Of a DNA stretch of 61,447 bases, positions 9,604 to 19,413 are shown one piece after another. The position numbers and the translations under genes were made by a program. Under the pieces are notes generated by a model. That model did not search any database and was not told the DNA's origin. It was given only the letters and a program-made list of their open reading frames with translations. The DNA comes from Maribacter sp. (GTDB taxonomy: Bacteria; Bacteroidota; Bacteroidia; Flavobacteriales; Flavobacteriaceae): contig JAHDDL010000025.1 in assembly GCA_020629415.1 (NCBI GenBank), positions 1 to 61,447 of the forward strand. The letters are read 5' to 3'. The first letter of the stretch is position 1. Each line of letters starts with the position of its first letter.

Positions 9604-9783
9604 ATGGCAAAGATTAAAGTTACACAGGTAAAAAGTGGAATTAAGAAACCTCAAAATCAAAAAAGAACTTTAGAGGCTCTTGGTTTAAAAAGAATTGGTC
9701 AGGTAGTAGAGCATGATGATACTCCTAACATTCTTGGAATGATAAATAAAGTTAAACATTTAGTTTCTACAGAGGAAGCTTAA
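9604..9783 (+). CDS. rpmD: 50S ribosomal protein L30
   Basis: Short 50S protein found by reading the gap between rpsE and rplO. The ATG at 9604 gives 59 residues beginning MAKIKVTQVKSGI and ending STEEA. The family core TLEALGLKRIGQVVEHDDTP is clear, as is the C-terminal IKVKHLV-like stretch (INKVKHLVST). The position between S5 and L15 is the standard one. Confidence 0.97.
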   Translation: MAKIKVTQVKSGIKKPQNQKRTLEALGLKRIGQVVEHDDTPNILGMINKVKHLVSTEEA

Positions 9784-9795
9784 ATATAGGATAAA

Positions 9796-10248
9796 ATGGG
9801 TTTACATAGTCTACAGCCTGCAGAAGGTTCAGTTAATAGAGACGGAAAACGCCTTGGAAGAGGTCAAGGTTCTGGTAAAGGAGGAACTGCTGCAAGAGGT
9901 CATAAAGGAGCAAAATCAAGATCTGGTTATTCTAAGAAAATTGGTTTTGAAGGTGGTCAAATGCCTTTGCAACGTCGTGTACCTAAGTTTGGTTTTACGA
10001 ATATCAATCGTAAAAATTACCAAGGTATCAACTTAGAGAAGTTACAGGAGCTTGTTGATAATAAAGTTATTGACAACGAGGTTACTTTGGACATTTTAAT
10101 TGAGAATGGTTTAGTTGGTAAAAATGATTTAGTGAAAATTTTAGGAAATGGCGAGTTAAAGGCTACTCTTAAAGTTTCGGTACATAAATTTACAGCATCT
10201 GCCAAAGCAGCAATTGAAGCAGCAGGTGGTGAAGCAATAAGTTTGTAA
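9796..10248 (+). CDS. rplO: 50S ribosomal protein L15
   Basis: Late-assembly 50S protein. It has 150 residues with the Gly/Arg/Lys-rich N-terminal extension (GRGQGSGKGGTAARGHKG) and the conserved GFEGGQMPLQRRVPKFGF. The compact C-terminal domain ends in EAAGGEAISL. It precedes secY by 14 bases, the classical coupling of ribosome and translocon genes. Confidence 0.98.
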   Translation: MGLHSLQPAEGSVNRDGKRLGRGQGSGKGGTAARGHKGAKSRSGYSKKIGFEGGQMPLQRRVPKFGFTNINRKNYQGINLEKLQELVDNKVIDNEVTLDILIENGLVGKNDLVKILGNGELKATLKVSVHKFTASAKAAIEAAGGEAISL

Positions 10249-10262
10249 GCATAAACGAAAGC

Positions 10263-11606
10263 ATGAAGAATTTTATTGATACAATATCCAATATTTGGAA
10301 AATAGAAGAGCTAAGAAATAGAATTCTTATTACTTTAGGTCTTTTGTTGGTTTATCGTTTTGGTTGTCAAATCGTACTTCCAGGTATAGATTCAACGCAG
10401 CTAGGTGGTTTAACGGATAGTACTGACCAAGGTATTTTTGGTCTTTTAAATGCATTTACAGGAGGAGCTTTTGCTAACGCTTCTGTTTTTGCATTAGGTA
10501 TCATGCCATACATATCTGCATCTATCGTAGTCCAGTTGATGGGTATTGCAATTCCTTATCTTCAGAAGTTGCAAAAGGAAGGAGAGAGCGGTCGTAAGAC
10601 TATAAATCAAATTACTAGATGGTTGACCATTGGTATTTGTATTGTTCAAGCTCCAGCCTATTTGTATGGTTTAGAGGCTTTCGGTGTTAGGGATAGTGCT
10701 TTTTTATTAGGGAAAGGACTTGATTTTATGGTACCGGCCGTGATTATTTTGGTTACCGGTACTGTATTTGCTATGTGGTTAGGTGAGAAAATTACCGATA
10801 AAGGTATTGGTAACGGTATTTCCTTGTTAATAATGATCGGTATTATTGCTACAATGCCACAGTCCTTTGTTCAGGAATTTATTTCAAGAACAACTAATAA
10901 TAATGGTGGACTAATGTTTATATTGATTGAGGTGATTGTTTGGTTCTTGGTAATATTGGCCTGTATTCTTTTAGTTATGGCTACAAGACAAATTCCTGTT
11001 CAATATGCAAGAAGAACTGCTTCTGGCGGTTATGAAAAAAACATTATGGGTTCTAGACAGTACATACCTTTAAAGTTAAACGCTTCTGGAGTTATGCCAA
11101 TAATTTTCGCACAGGCAATTATGTTTGTGCCGGGAATGATAGGTGGAGCTTTTGATGATACTTCATTTGGACAATGGATGCAGGTTCAGTTTAGTGATAT
11201 TTTTGGATGGGCTTATAATTTATTGTTTGCAATCTTGATTATAATATTTACATATTTCTATACTGCAATTACAGTCCCTACCAATAAGATGGCAGATGAC
11301 CTAAAAAGAAGCGGTGGTTTTATTCCCGGAATACGTCCCGGAAAAGAAACTGGAGATTATTTAGATAAGATTATGTCTTTAATAACGTTACCTGGATCTA
11401 TTTTCTTAGCTTTGCTGGCTATTTTACCGGCGATAGTGGTAAAATTGATGGATGTTCAAGCCGGATGGGCGTTATTTTATGGTGGTACCTCTCTTTTAAT
11501 TATGGTTGGTGTCGCTATTGATACAGTGCAACAGGTAAATTCATATTTGTTGAATAGACATTATGATGGTTTAATGAAAACCGGTAAAAATAGAAAAGTA
11601 GCATAA
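10263..11606 (+). CDS. secY: Preprotein translocase channel subunit SecY
   Basis: Inner-membrane channel of the Sec pathway. It has 447 residues with about ten membrane helices, the first at roughly residues 20-40 (ILITLGLLLVYRFG). The plug and helix 2 region has ALGIMPYISASIVVQLM, and the cytoplasmic loop has QKEGESGRKTINQ. The C-terminal loop RSGGFIPGIRPGKET is a SecY hallmark. It lies between rplO and infA with only 3 bases to infA. Confidence 0.98.
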   Translation: MKNFIDTISNIWKIEELRNRILITLGLLLVYRFGCQIVLPGIDSTQLGGLTDSTDQGIFGLLNAFTGGAFANASVFALGIMPYISASIVVQLMGIAIPYLQKLQKEGESGRKTINQITRWLTIGICIVQAPAYLYGLEAFGVRDSAFLLGKGLDFMVPAVIILVTGTVFAMWLGEKITDKGIGNGISLLIMIGIIATMPQSFVQEFISRTTNNNGGLMFILIEVIVWFLVILACILLVMATRQIPVQYARRTASGGYEKNIMGSRQYIPLKLNASGVMPIIFAQAIMFVPGMIGGAFDDTSFGQWMQVQFSDIFGWAYNLLFAILIIIFTYFYTAITVPTNKMADDLKRSGGFIPGIRPGKETGDYLDKIMSLITLPGSIFLALLAILPAIVVKLMDVQAGWALFYGGTSLLIMVGVAIDTVQQVNSYLLNRHYDGLMKTGKNRKVA

Positions 11607-11609
11607 TTT

Positions 11610-11825
11610 ATGGCTAAGCAGGCAGCAATAGAACAAGATGGATCTATTATCGAGGCATTATCAAATGCAATGTTTCGTGTAGAGTTGGAAAATGGACATG
11701 TGGTAACAGCACATATATCAGGTAAGATGCGTATGCACTATATAAAGCTTTTACCTGGAGACAAGGTTAAATTGGAGATGAGTCCTTATGACCTTACTAA
11801 AGCAAGAATTACATATAGATACTAA
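11610..11825 (+). CDS. infA: Translation initiation factor IF-1
   Basis: Single OB-fold factor that occupies the ribosomal A site during initiation. It has 71 residues and the core [27 protein letters not shown], followed by [20 protein letters not shown]. It follows secY by 3 bases; no map (methionine aminopeptidase) or adk gene intervenes, unlike the order in many Firmicutes and Proteobacteria. Confidence 0.98.
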   Translation: MAKQAAIEQDGSIIEALSNAMFRVELENGHVVTAHISGKMRMHYIKLLPGDKVKLEMSPYDLTKARITYRY

Positions 11826-11833
11826 GATACAAG

Positions 11834-11950
11834 ATGAAAGTAAGAGCATCAGTTAAGAAGAGAAGTGCCGACTGCAAGATTGTTCGCAGAAAAGGCAGGT
11901 TGTACGTAATCAACAAAAAGAATCCTAGATTTAAACAAAGACAAGGGTAG
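11834..11950 (+). CDS. rpmJ: 50S ribosomal protein L36, cysteine-depleted
   Basis: A 38-residue protein read directly from the infA-rpsM gap. It begins [21 protein letters not shown] and ends NPRFKQRQG. The common zinc form has three cysteines and a histidine; here only C14 is left and the CxxC pair is absent, so this is the zinc-independent form. It is two bases before the rpsM start codon. Confidence 0.96.
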   Translation: MKVRASVKKRSADCKIVRRKGRLYVINKKNPRFKQRQG

Positions 11951-11952
11951 TT

Positions 11953-12327
11953 ATGGCAAGAATCGCAGGTATAGATATACCAAAACAAAAAAGAGGTGTA
12001 ATCGCCTTAACCTATATTTTCGGAATTGGAAGAAGTAGGTCACAAGAAATATTAAGTAAAGCCCAAGTTAGCGAAGATACTAAGGTTTCTGATTGGAATG
12101 ATGATGAAATAGGTCGTATCAGGGAAGCTGTTTCTGAATTTGTAATTGAAGGTGAATTACGTTCAGAGACTCAGTTGAACATTAAGCGTTTAATGGATAT
12201 TGGCTGTTATAGAGGAATTCGTCACAGGTCAGGTTTACCTTTAAGAGGTCAACGAACCAAGAATAATTCTAGAACTAGAAAAGGAAAGCGTAAAACAGTT
12301 GCTAACAAGAAGAAAGCAACTAAATAA
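11953..12327 (+). CDS. rpsM: 30S ribosomal protein S13
   Basis: 30S head protein that contacts P-site tRNA through its basic tail. It has 124 residues. [26 protein letters not shown] is the family start, and the C-terminal [26 protein letters not shown] is conserved. It leads the alpha-operon part and lies 9 bases before rpsK. Confidence 0.98.
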   Translation: MARIAGIDIPKQKRGVIALTYIFGIGRSRSQEILSKAQVSEDTKVSDWNDDEIGRIREAVSEFVIEGELRSETQLNIKRLMDIGCYRGIRHRSGLPLRGQRTKNNSRTRKGKRKTVANKKKATK

Positions 12328-12336
12328 TAATTAGGT

Positions 12337-12729
12337 ATGGCAAAGGCAAATACTAAAGTTACCAAGAAACGTAAAGTTATAGTAGATTCTGTTGGAGAGG
12401 CTCATATTAGTGCTTCTTTTAACAACATCATTATCTCTCTAACCAATAAAAAGGGAGATGTTATTTCTTGGTCATCTGCCGGTAAATTAGGTTTTAGAGG
12501 TTCTAAGAAAAATACACCTTATGCTGCACAGGTTGCTGCAGAAGATTGTTCTAAAGTTGCTCACGAAGCAGGTTTAAGAAAGGTTAAGGTATATGTAAAA
12601 GGTCCTGGTAATGGAAGAGAATCAGCAATAAGATCTTTACATAATGCTGGTATCGAAGTAACGGAAATCATTGATGTTACTCCAATGCCGCATAACGGAT
12701 GTAGACCTCCAAAAAGAAGAAGAGTTTAA
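12337..12729 (+). CDS. rpsK: 30S ribosomal protein S11
   Basis: 30S platform protein. It has 130 residues, with [30 protein letters not shown] and the C-terminal [18 protein letters not shown] that defines the family. It is followed by an 87-base gap, against about 10 bases for most neighbours, that holds a nested hairpin before rpsD. Confidence 0.98.
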   Translation: MAKANTKVTKKRKVIVDSVGEAHISASFNNIIISLTNKKGDVISWSSAGKLGFRGSKKNTPYAAQVAAEDCSKVAHEAGLRKVKVYVKGPGNGRESAIRSLHNAGIEVTEIIDVTPMPHNGCRPPKRRRV

Positions 12730-12749
12730 TTAACTAGTAATATTTCACC

Positions 12750-12803
12750 GAAAGTGTAATTACGATTATCGAAGGATAAGCCTTAATTCATAATCTCACT
12801 TTC
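12750..12803 (+). promoter_or_regulatory. Nested three-tier hairpin leader before rpsD
   Basis: In the 87-base rpsK-rpsD gap, three inverted repeats are nested: GAAAGTG (12750-12756) with CACTTTC (12797-12803), GATTAT (12764-12769) with ATAATC (12790-12795), and AAGG (12772-12775) with CCTT (12781-12784). The outer arm ends 13 bases before the rpsD start. S4 is the known regulator of the alpha operon in E. coli and of its own gene in Bacillus, so an S4-binding leader is a reasonable inference. No match to a known S4 site was established. Confidence 0.5.
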
Positions 12804-12816
12804 TAATTTAAAGAAA

Positions 12817-13422
12817 ATGGCAAGATATACAGGACCAAAATCAAAAATCGCCCGTAAGTTTGGCGAAGCAATTTTCGGAGATGATAAATCTTTCGAAAAA
12901 AAGAATTACCCTCCAGGACAACACGGTAATAACAGAAGAAGAGGAAAGAAATCTGAATATTCTGTTCAGTTGATGGAAAAGCAAAAAGCTAAATATACCT
13001 ATGGTATTTTAGAGAAGCAATTTAGAAACCTATTCCAGACTGCAAAGAGAAAAGAAGGTGTTGCAGGTGAAATTTTACTTCAATTATGTGAGTCTCGTTT
13101 AGATAACGTGGTTTATAGAATGGGTATTTCTCCAACAAGAAGTGGTGCAAGACAATTAGTATCTCATAGACACATTACGGTAAATGGAGAGTTGGTAAAC
13201 ATACCTTCTTATTCATTGAAAGCAGGAGATGTTGTTGGTGTTAGGGAGAAATCTAAATCATTACAAAGTATACAAGATTCATTAGCTGCCAGTAGTGCAG
13301 TCTATGAGTGGATTTCTTGGAACAGTGAAAAGAAAGAAGGTACTTATGTTACCGTTCCTGAAAGATTACAGATTCCAGAAAATATCAAAGAACAATTAAT
13401 CGTGGAGTTATACTCTAAATAA
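12817..13422 (+). CDS. rpsD: 30S ribosomal protein S4
   Basis: Primary 16S rRNA-binding protein and ram (accuracy) protein. It has 201 residues. [17 protein letters not shown] starts the family domain, [27 protein letters not shown] follows, and an S4 RNA-binding domain covers about residues 90-155 ([33 protein letters not shown]). It is preceded by a nested hairpin that could be an autoregulatory leader. Confidence 0.98.
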   Translation: MARYTGPKSKIARKFGEAIFGDDKSFEKKNYPPGQHGNNRRRGKKSEYSVQLMEKQKAKYTYGILEKQFRNLFQTAKRKEGVAGEILLQLCESRLDNVVYRMGISPTRSGARQLVSHRHITVNGELVNIPSYSLKAGDVVGVREKSKSLQSIQDSLAASSAVYEWISWNSEKKEGTYVTVPERLQIPENIKEQLIVELYSK

Positions 13423-13439
13423 ACAATACCGATCCAATT

Positions 13440-14432
13440 ATGGCATTATTTAATTTTCAGAAACCCGATAAAGTAATAATGATCGATTCCTCTGATTTCG
13501 AAGGTAAATTCGAATTTCGCCCTTTGGAACCTGGTTATGGATTAACTGTTGGGAATGCATTAAGACGAGTATTGCTTTCTTCTTTAGAAGGTCATGCAAT
13601 TACTTCGGTTAGGATTGATAAGGTAGAGCATGAGTTTTCTACCATACCTGGCGTTGTTGAAGATGTAACAGAGATTATATTAAACTTGAAACAAGTTCGT
13701 TTCAAAAAGCAAATAGAAGATTCAGAAGCTGAAGTTGTTTCAATTTCTGTTAGCGGTAAGAACCAATTAACTGCAGGTGATTTTCAAAAGTTTATTTCTG
13801 GTTATCAAGTATTGAATCCAGATTTAGTGCTTTGTAATATGGATGACAAAGTTAGCATCAATATGGAAATTACTATTGAAAAAGGCAGAGGTTATGTTCC
13901 TGCAGAGGAAAATAAAAAATCTGGCGCACCATTAGGTACTATTGCTGTAGATTCTATTTTTACACCTATTAAAAACGTAAAGTATAGTATAGAAAATTTT
14001 CGTGTAGAGCAAAAGACGGATTATGAAAAGTTAGTCTTTGAAATATCTTCTGATGGATCAATACATCCAAAAGATGCTTTAACGGAAGCTGCAAAAGTTC
14101 TTATTCATCACTTCATGTTATTCTCTGACGAGCGCATTACATTAGAAGCTGATGAAATTGCTCAAACAGAGACTTATGATGAAGAGTCTTTACACATGAG
14201 ACAGTTATTAAAGACTAAATTAGTGGACATGGATCTTTCTGTTCGTGCTCTAAACTGTTTAAAAGCGGCTGAAGTTGATACTTTAGGTGATTTAGTTTCT
14301 TTTAATAAGAATGATTTAATGAAGTTCAGAAACTTCGGTAAGAAATCTTTGACTGAACTTGAAGAGCTTGTAATTAACAAGGGCTTAAGTTTTGGTATGG
14401 ATTTATCAAAATATAAATTAGATAAAGATTAA
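13440..14432 (+). CDS. rpoA: RNA polymerase alpha subunit
   Basis: Assembly scaffold of RNA polymerase. It has 330 residues. The N-terminal dimerisation domain (about 1-235) contains [23 protein letters not shown]. The C-terminal domain (about 255-320) has [20 protein letters not shown] and [16 protein letters not shown], which bind UP elements and activators. It follows rpsD by 17 bases and precedes rplQ by 59 bases. Confidence 0.99.
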   Translation: MALFNFQKPDKVIMIDSSDFEGKFEFRPLEPGYGLTVGNALRRVLLSSLEGHAITSVRIDKVEHEFSTIPGVVEDVTEIILNLKQVRFKKQIEDSEAEVVSISVSGKNQLTAGDFQKFISGYQVLNPDLVLCNMDDKVSINMEITIEKGRGYVPAEENKKSGAPLGTIAVDSIFTPIKNVKYSIENFRVEQKTDYEKLVFEISSDGSIHPKDALTEAAKVLIHHFMLFSDERITLEADEIAQTETYDEESLHMRQLLKTKLVDMDLSVRALNCLKAAEVDTLGDLVSFNKNDLMKFRNFGKKSLTELEELVINKGLSFGMDLSKYKLDKD

Positions 14433-14443
14433 TTAATCATATT

Positions 14444-14474
14444 TTGCTCCTCGGTCTAACGAGTTTGGTAGCAA
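14444..14474 (+). promoter_or_regulatory. Nested hairpin leader before rplQ
   Basis: In the 59-base rpoA-rplQ gap, TTGCT (14444-14448) pairs with AGCAA (14470-14474) and the enclosed CTCG (14450-14453) pairs with CGAG (14460-14463). The outer stem ends 17 bases before the rplQ start. It is a candidate translational control element for L17, or a processing signal separating rpoA from rplQ levels; the ligand is unknown. Confidence 0.4.
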
Positions 14475-14491
14475 GATGATAAAATAAAAAC

Positions 14492-15025
14492 ATGAGACAC
14501 GGTAAAAAAATTAACCACTTAGGTAGAAAAACTGCCCATAGAAAGGCAATGTTAGCTAACATGGCTTGTTCTTTGATCGAGCATAAAAGAATTAACACTA
14601 CAGTTGCTAAAGCGAAAGCTTTAAAACAATTTGTAGAGCCTTTGATCACTAAGTCAAAAGCTGAAAATAATGTTAGTGCTGAGAAAGGTACGCACAACAG
14701 ACGTATCGTTTTTAAAAACCTACGTGATAAGAACGCTGTTACAGAATTGTTCAGTGTAGTATCTGAAAAGGTTGCAGATAGACCAGGTGGTTATACTAGA
14801 ATTATAAAATTAGGTAATCGTTTAGGTGATAATGCTGATATGGCAATGATAGAATTGGTTGATTTCAACGAATTGTACAACGCTGGCAAACCTAAGAAGA
14901 AATCTACAAGAAGAAGTAGAAGATCAAGTGGAAGCGATGCTGCTGCCGTTTCTTCTGAGAAAGAAACCAAAGTAGAAGAAGCTCAAAATGAAACAGAAGC
15001 TAAGACAGATGATTCTAAGGAATAA
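14492..15025 (+). CDS. rplQ: 50S ribosomal protein L17 with C-terminal extension
   Basis: 50S tunnel-exit protein and last gene of the superoperon. Residues 1-120 are the canonical domain ([21 protein letters not shown]). The remaining 55 residues are a low-complexity tail: first basic ([14 protein letters not shown]), then acidic and polar ([21 protein letters not shown]). E. coli L17 has about 127 residues, so 177 is long. The tail is probably disordered and its role is unknown. A strong terminator follows. Confidence 0.97.
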   Translation: MRHGKKINHLGRKTAHRKAMLANMACSLIEHKRINTTVAKAKALKQFVEPLITKSKAENNVSAEKGTHNRRIVFKNLRDKNAVTELFSVVSEKVADRPGGYTRIIKLGNRLGDNADMAMIELVDFNELYNAGKPKKKSTRRSRRSSGSDAAAVSSEKETKVEEAQNETEAKTDDSKE

Positions 15026-15050
15026 AATTGTCGATAAATATTAATAATGA

Positions 15051-15084
15051 AAAGGGATAAGCTTTCTAGCTTATCCCTTTTTTT
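15051..15084 (+). terminator. Terminator of the ribosomal superoperon
   Basis: A perfect 13-bp stem, AAAGGGATAAGCT (15051-15063) with AGCTTATCCCTTT (15068-15080), encloses TTCT and is followed by four further T. It lies 25 bases after the rplQ stop and ends the S10-spc-alpha transcription unit. Confidence 0.92.
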
Positions 15085-15120
15085 ATGTTTTTTTGTGAAC
15101 GAATAAATTATAAGACTAAA

Positions 15121-16248
15121 ATGAAATATCAGGCAAAGAGAAAAGCTATTATATTACTTGCAGATGGGACTATCTTTTATGGAAAATCTGTGGGGGATAA
15201 GGAAGGTACCGCTTTTGGAGAAGTATGTTTCAATACCGGAATGACAGGATATCAAGAGATATTTACCGACCCTTCTTATTTTGGACAAATTATGGTTACC
15301 ACTAATGCCCATATAGGTAATTATGGAGTTAATGCAGAGGAAGTAGAATCAGAATCCATAAAGATTTCTGGATTAGTTTGTAGAAATTTCAGTTATGAAT
15401 ATTCAAGGCCTTTGGCAGATGATAGTTTACAAGGTTTTTTAGAAAAAAATGAGTTGTTTGCCATTTCTGATGTAGATACGCGTGCCTTAGTTAGTTACAT
15501 AAGGGATAACGGGGCTATGAATGCCGTAATTTCTACTGATGTTGAGAATGTTGAGGAATTGAAAAATCGCCTTAAGGAGGTGCCTAGTATGGAAGGTTTG
15601 GAGCTTGCATCTAAAGTTTCAACTAAAGAACCCTATTTTGTTGGTGATGAGAATGCAACTTTTAAAATTGCTGCACTGGATATAGGTATTAAGAAAAACA
15701 TACTAAGAAACCTTGTGAAGCGTGGAGCATATGTTAAGGTGTTTCCTTACAATAGTAGCTTTGAAGAAATGTCTTCTTGGAATCCGGATGCTTTTTTTAT
15801 TTCAAATGGACCTGGTGATCCGGAACCATTGGTGGACGCCATTGCCGCAGTTAAAAAAATGATTCAAACTGATAAACCTTTATTTGGTATTTGTTTAGGG
15901 CATCAAGTTTTGGCATTGGCAAACGGGGTTTCTACTTATAAAATGCATAATGGGCATAGGGGAATAAATCACCCTATTTTAAACCTAATAACAGGAAAAG
16001 GAGAAATTACTTCTCAAAATCATGGTTTTGCAATAAATAGGGAAGAAACGGAAGCTAACGATAATTTGGAAATTACACATACACACCTTAATGATCAAAC
16101 TGTAGCTGGTATTCGTATGAAAAATAAAGATGTATTTTCAGTTCAATATCATCCAGAGGCAAGTCCAGGACCACATGATGCTGACTATCTTTTTGATGAT
16201 TTTTTTAAATTAATTGAGAAAAGTGCAAAACATAACGAAATAGTTTAA
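15121..16248 (+). CDS. carA: Carbamoyl-phosphate synthase small subunit
   Basis: Glutaminase subunit that supplies ammonia for carbamoyl phosphate (arginine and pyrimidine synthesis). The ATG at 15121 gives 375 residues; an ATG at 15085 lies in the tail of the rplQ terminator and is unlikely. The N-terminal CPSase domain has TGMTGYQEIFTDPSYFGQI. The class I glutamine amidotransferase domain has the nucleophile Cys258 in GICLGHQ and the dyad His344/Glu346 in QYHPEAS. carB is not adjacent; eno follows instead. Confidence 0.97.
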   Translation: MKYQAKRKAIILLADGTIFYGKSVGDKEGTAFGEVCFNTGMTGYQEIFTDPSYFGQIMVTTNAHIGNYGVNAEEVESESIKISGLVCRNFSYEYSRPLADDSLQGFLEKNELFAISDVDTRALVSYIRDNGAMNAVISTDVENVEELKNRLKEVPSMEGLELASKVSTKEPYFVGDENATFKIAALDIGIKKNILRNLVKRGAYVKVFPYNSSFEEMSSWNPDAFFISNGPGDPEPLVDAIAAVKKMIQTDKPLFGICLGHQVLALANGVSTYKMHNGHRGINHPILNLITGKGEITSQNHGFAINREETEANDNLEITHTHLNDQTVAGIRMKNKDVFSVQYHPEASPGPHDADYLFDDFFKLIEKSAKHNEIV

Positions 16249-16283
16249 ATAAACATTAAATTATTGGGAAATCTAATGTGTAA

Positions 16284-17645
<1,362 letters not shown>

Positions 17646-17667
17646 TTTTTAAGAATAATAATTAATT

Positions 17668-17698
17668 AAGCCTTTCTTTCTAGAAAGGCTTTTTTTTT
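17668..17698 (+). terminator. Terminator after eno
   Basis: AAGCCTTTCT (17668-17677) pairs perfectly with AGAAAGGCTT (17682-17691) around a TTCT loop and is followed by a run of T to 17698. Confidence 0.92.
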
Positions 17699-17725
17699 GG
17701 CATACTTCAAAACTTTAACTACCTT

Positions 17726-17756
17726 TTGAGAATAAATCAATATTAATCTCTCTTTG
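17726..17756 (+). promoter_or_regulatory. Possible promoter of the glycogen synthase gene
   Basis: TTG (17726-17728), a 20-base spacer and TCTCTTTG (17749-17756) resemble the Bacteroidota -33/-7 consensus TTG-N17-23-TAnnTTTG with one mismatch. The start codon is only 8 bases downstream, so the transcript would be nearly leaderless. Confidence 0.35.
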
Positions 17757-17763
17757 TTAGCGT

Positions 17764-19299
17764 ATGAATAATTTTCTTTTTGTTTCCGCAGAGAATGACG
17801 CCATTCCTGATTGTAAAGCTGGTGGAATGGGTGACGTTGTCAGGGATGTTCCTAGGGAAATATCAAAGCGAGATGATAGGGTTCATGTAGTTGTGCCTTC
17901 TTATTCTAGACTACATAAAAACGGGATCTTTAAAACAAAACTTGAATTTAGTCTTAGGGGTGTACCATATTCTGCCGAATTATATGAAGTTATTCCAAAA
18001 AGAGTAGATAAGAATATAACACATTATGTTATACATCATCCTGAAATTACAGAAGGAGGTATAGCGCATATTTATCATGATGATCCAACAGAGCCTTTTT
18101 TTAATGATTTTATAAAGTTCATTATATTTTGTACCGCTACGGCCGAGGCTATTAAAATAAAGGCATTTGGTGATTTGGATATTGTGCATATGCACGATTG
18201 GCATTCTGCGGCGCTTTTGTTTATAAAAAGATATCATCCGCAGTACCAAGATTTGAAAAAGGTAAGATATGTATACACTATCCACAATTTAGCGATACAA
18301 GGGATACGTCCTTTTTATAACAATTACGCATCTGTCAACAATTGGTTTCCTGAAATTCAATTGGATCACAGGACTTTGATGGATCCTCGCTACCAAGATT
18401 GCATTAATTTAATGGCTGTTGGCATTCGTTTTGCCGATGCGGTACATACAGTTTCACCATCTTACAAAGAAGATGTTCTTTTGCCTAGTAGAAGACCGGA
18501 GTTTATAGGAGGAGAAAGTTTAGAACAGGATTTGATCAATGCAAACAATGAAGGTAGACTTTTTGGCATTTTAAATGCAAGTAACTATGGCAATATTAGA
18601 GAAGCGGAAAAGGGATTGTTATATAGAAATACGGTAAAGGCAATTTTTAGATGGCTTCAAGAAAACTCAAAAAAATACAAAGCTGATTTTCTTGCCCATA
18701 CCGGTGAAAAAATTATGCAGTTGGTGGACAATAGACCAAAATTTATTGTGTCTAGTGTGGCTAGGCTTACGGAACAAAAATTTTATTTTTTAAAACGATC
18801 TCCGGAAGCTTTTGAGAAAATGCTCTCAAGATTAAATGATATAGATGGCATATTCATATTATTGGGTACAGGTGACCCAGATTACGAAGAGTTTTTTCGT
18901 CATATGAGTTATCATCATAAAAATTTCGTATTCACGAATGGGCAATCTGAAGATTTAATAGACTCTATGTATTTAGAGACCGATTTATATTTTATGCCTA
19001 GTTTGTTTGAGCCATGCGGTATTAGCCAAATGTTGGCAATGAGAAATGGTAATCCATGTTTGGTTCATCATACAGGCGGTCTTAAAGATACCGTGGAACA
19101 TTTAAAAACAGGCTTTGCTTTTAGCGGTGACACCTATGATGAGCAAATTACCAATATGGTGAATAGTTTTGATGAAGCCTTGACTATTTGGGAAAATGAT
19201 AAAACTGCTTGGAAAAAAATTAAGGCCAACGCTAAAAAAGTTCGTTTCACTTGGGAAAAATCATTAGATGCCTATTACGAGTCATTATATCTGTTGTAA
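17764..19299 (+). CDS. Glycogen synthase-like glycosyltransferase (GT5 type)
   Basis: ADP-glucose-dependent glucan elongation is the expected activity. The 511-residue product begins with the synthase N terminus, with KAGGMGD at residues 18-24 matching the nucleotide-sugar-binding KxGG motif. The C-terminal GT-B half has PSLFEPCGISQMLAMRNGNP and HHTGGLKDTV, where family members bind the donor. It differs from E. coli GlgA enough that donor preference is uncertain. No branching or debranching gene is adjacent. A possible promoter lies immediately upstream. Confidence 0.88.
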   Translation: MNNFLFVSAENDAIPDCKAGGMGDVVRDVPREISKRDDRVHVVVPSYSRLHKNGIFKTKLEFSLRGVPYSAELYEVIPKRVDKNITHYVIHHPEITEGGIAHIYHDDPTEPFFNDFIKFIIFCTATAEAIKIKAFGDLDIVHMHDWHSAALLFIKRYHPQYQDLKKVRYVYTIHNLAIQGIRPFYNNYASVNNWFPEIQLDHRTLMDPRYQDCINLMAVGIRFADAVHTVSPSYKEDVLLPSRRPEFIGGESLEQDLINANNEGRLFGILNASNYGNIREAEKGLLYRNTVKAIFRWLQENSKKYKADFLAHTGEKIMQLVDNRPKFIVSSVARLTEQKFYFLKRSPEAFEKMLSRLNDIDGIFILLGTGDPDYEEFFRHMSYHHKNFVFTNGQSEDLIDSMYLETDLYFMPSLFEPCGISQMLAMRNGNPCLVHHTGGLKDTVEHLKTGFAFSGDTYDEQITNMVNSFDEALTIWENDKTAWKKIKANAKKVRFTWEKSLDAYYESLYLL

Positions 19300-19353
19300 T
19301 GAAAGCCTTTCATAGTACTTATTGTTAATTTTACCCAAAACAGATTTGTGAAA

Positions 19354-19384
19354 TTGGTAGACCAATCCTGTTTTGTTAACTTTA
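19354..19384 (+). promoter_or_regulatory. Predicted promoter of gltA
   Basis: TTG (19354-19356), a 20-base spacer, and TAACTTTA (19377-19384) match the Bacteroidota promoter form with one base off the consensus TAnnTTTG. Transcription would start near 19391, some 23 bases before the gltA ATG. Confidence 0.45.
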
Positions 19385-19413
19385 CGAGAAGTATATAAAA
19401 CGTAAAAATAAAA

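Noticed and set aside
15085..15120. N-terminal extension of carA
   Set aside because: The ATG lies in the T tract of the superoperon terminator; the ATG at 15121 gives a normal CarA.
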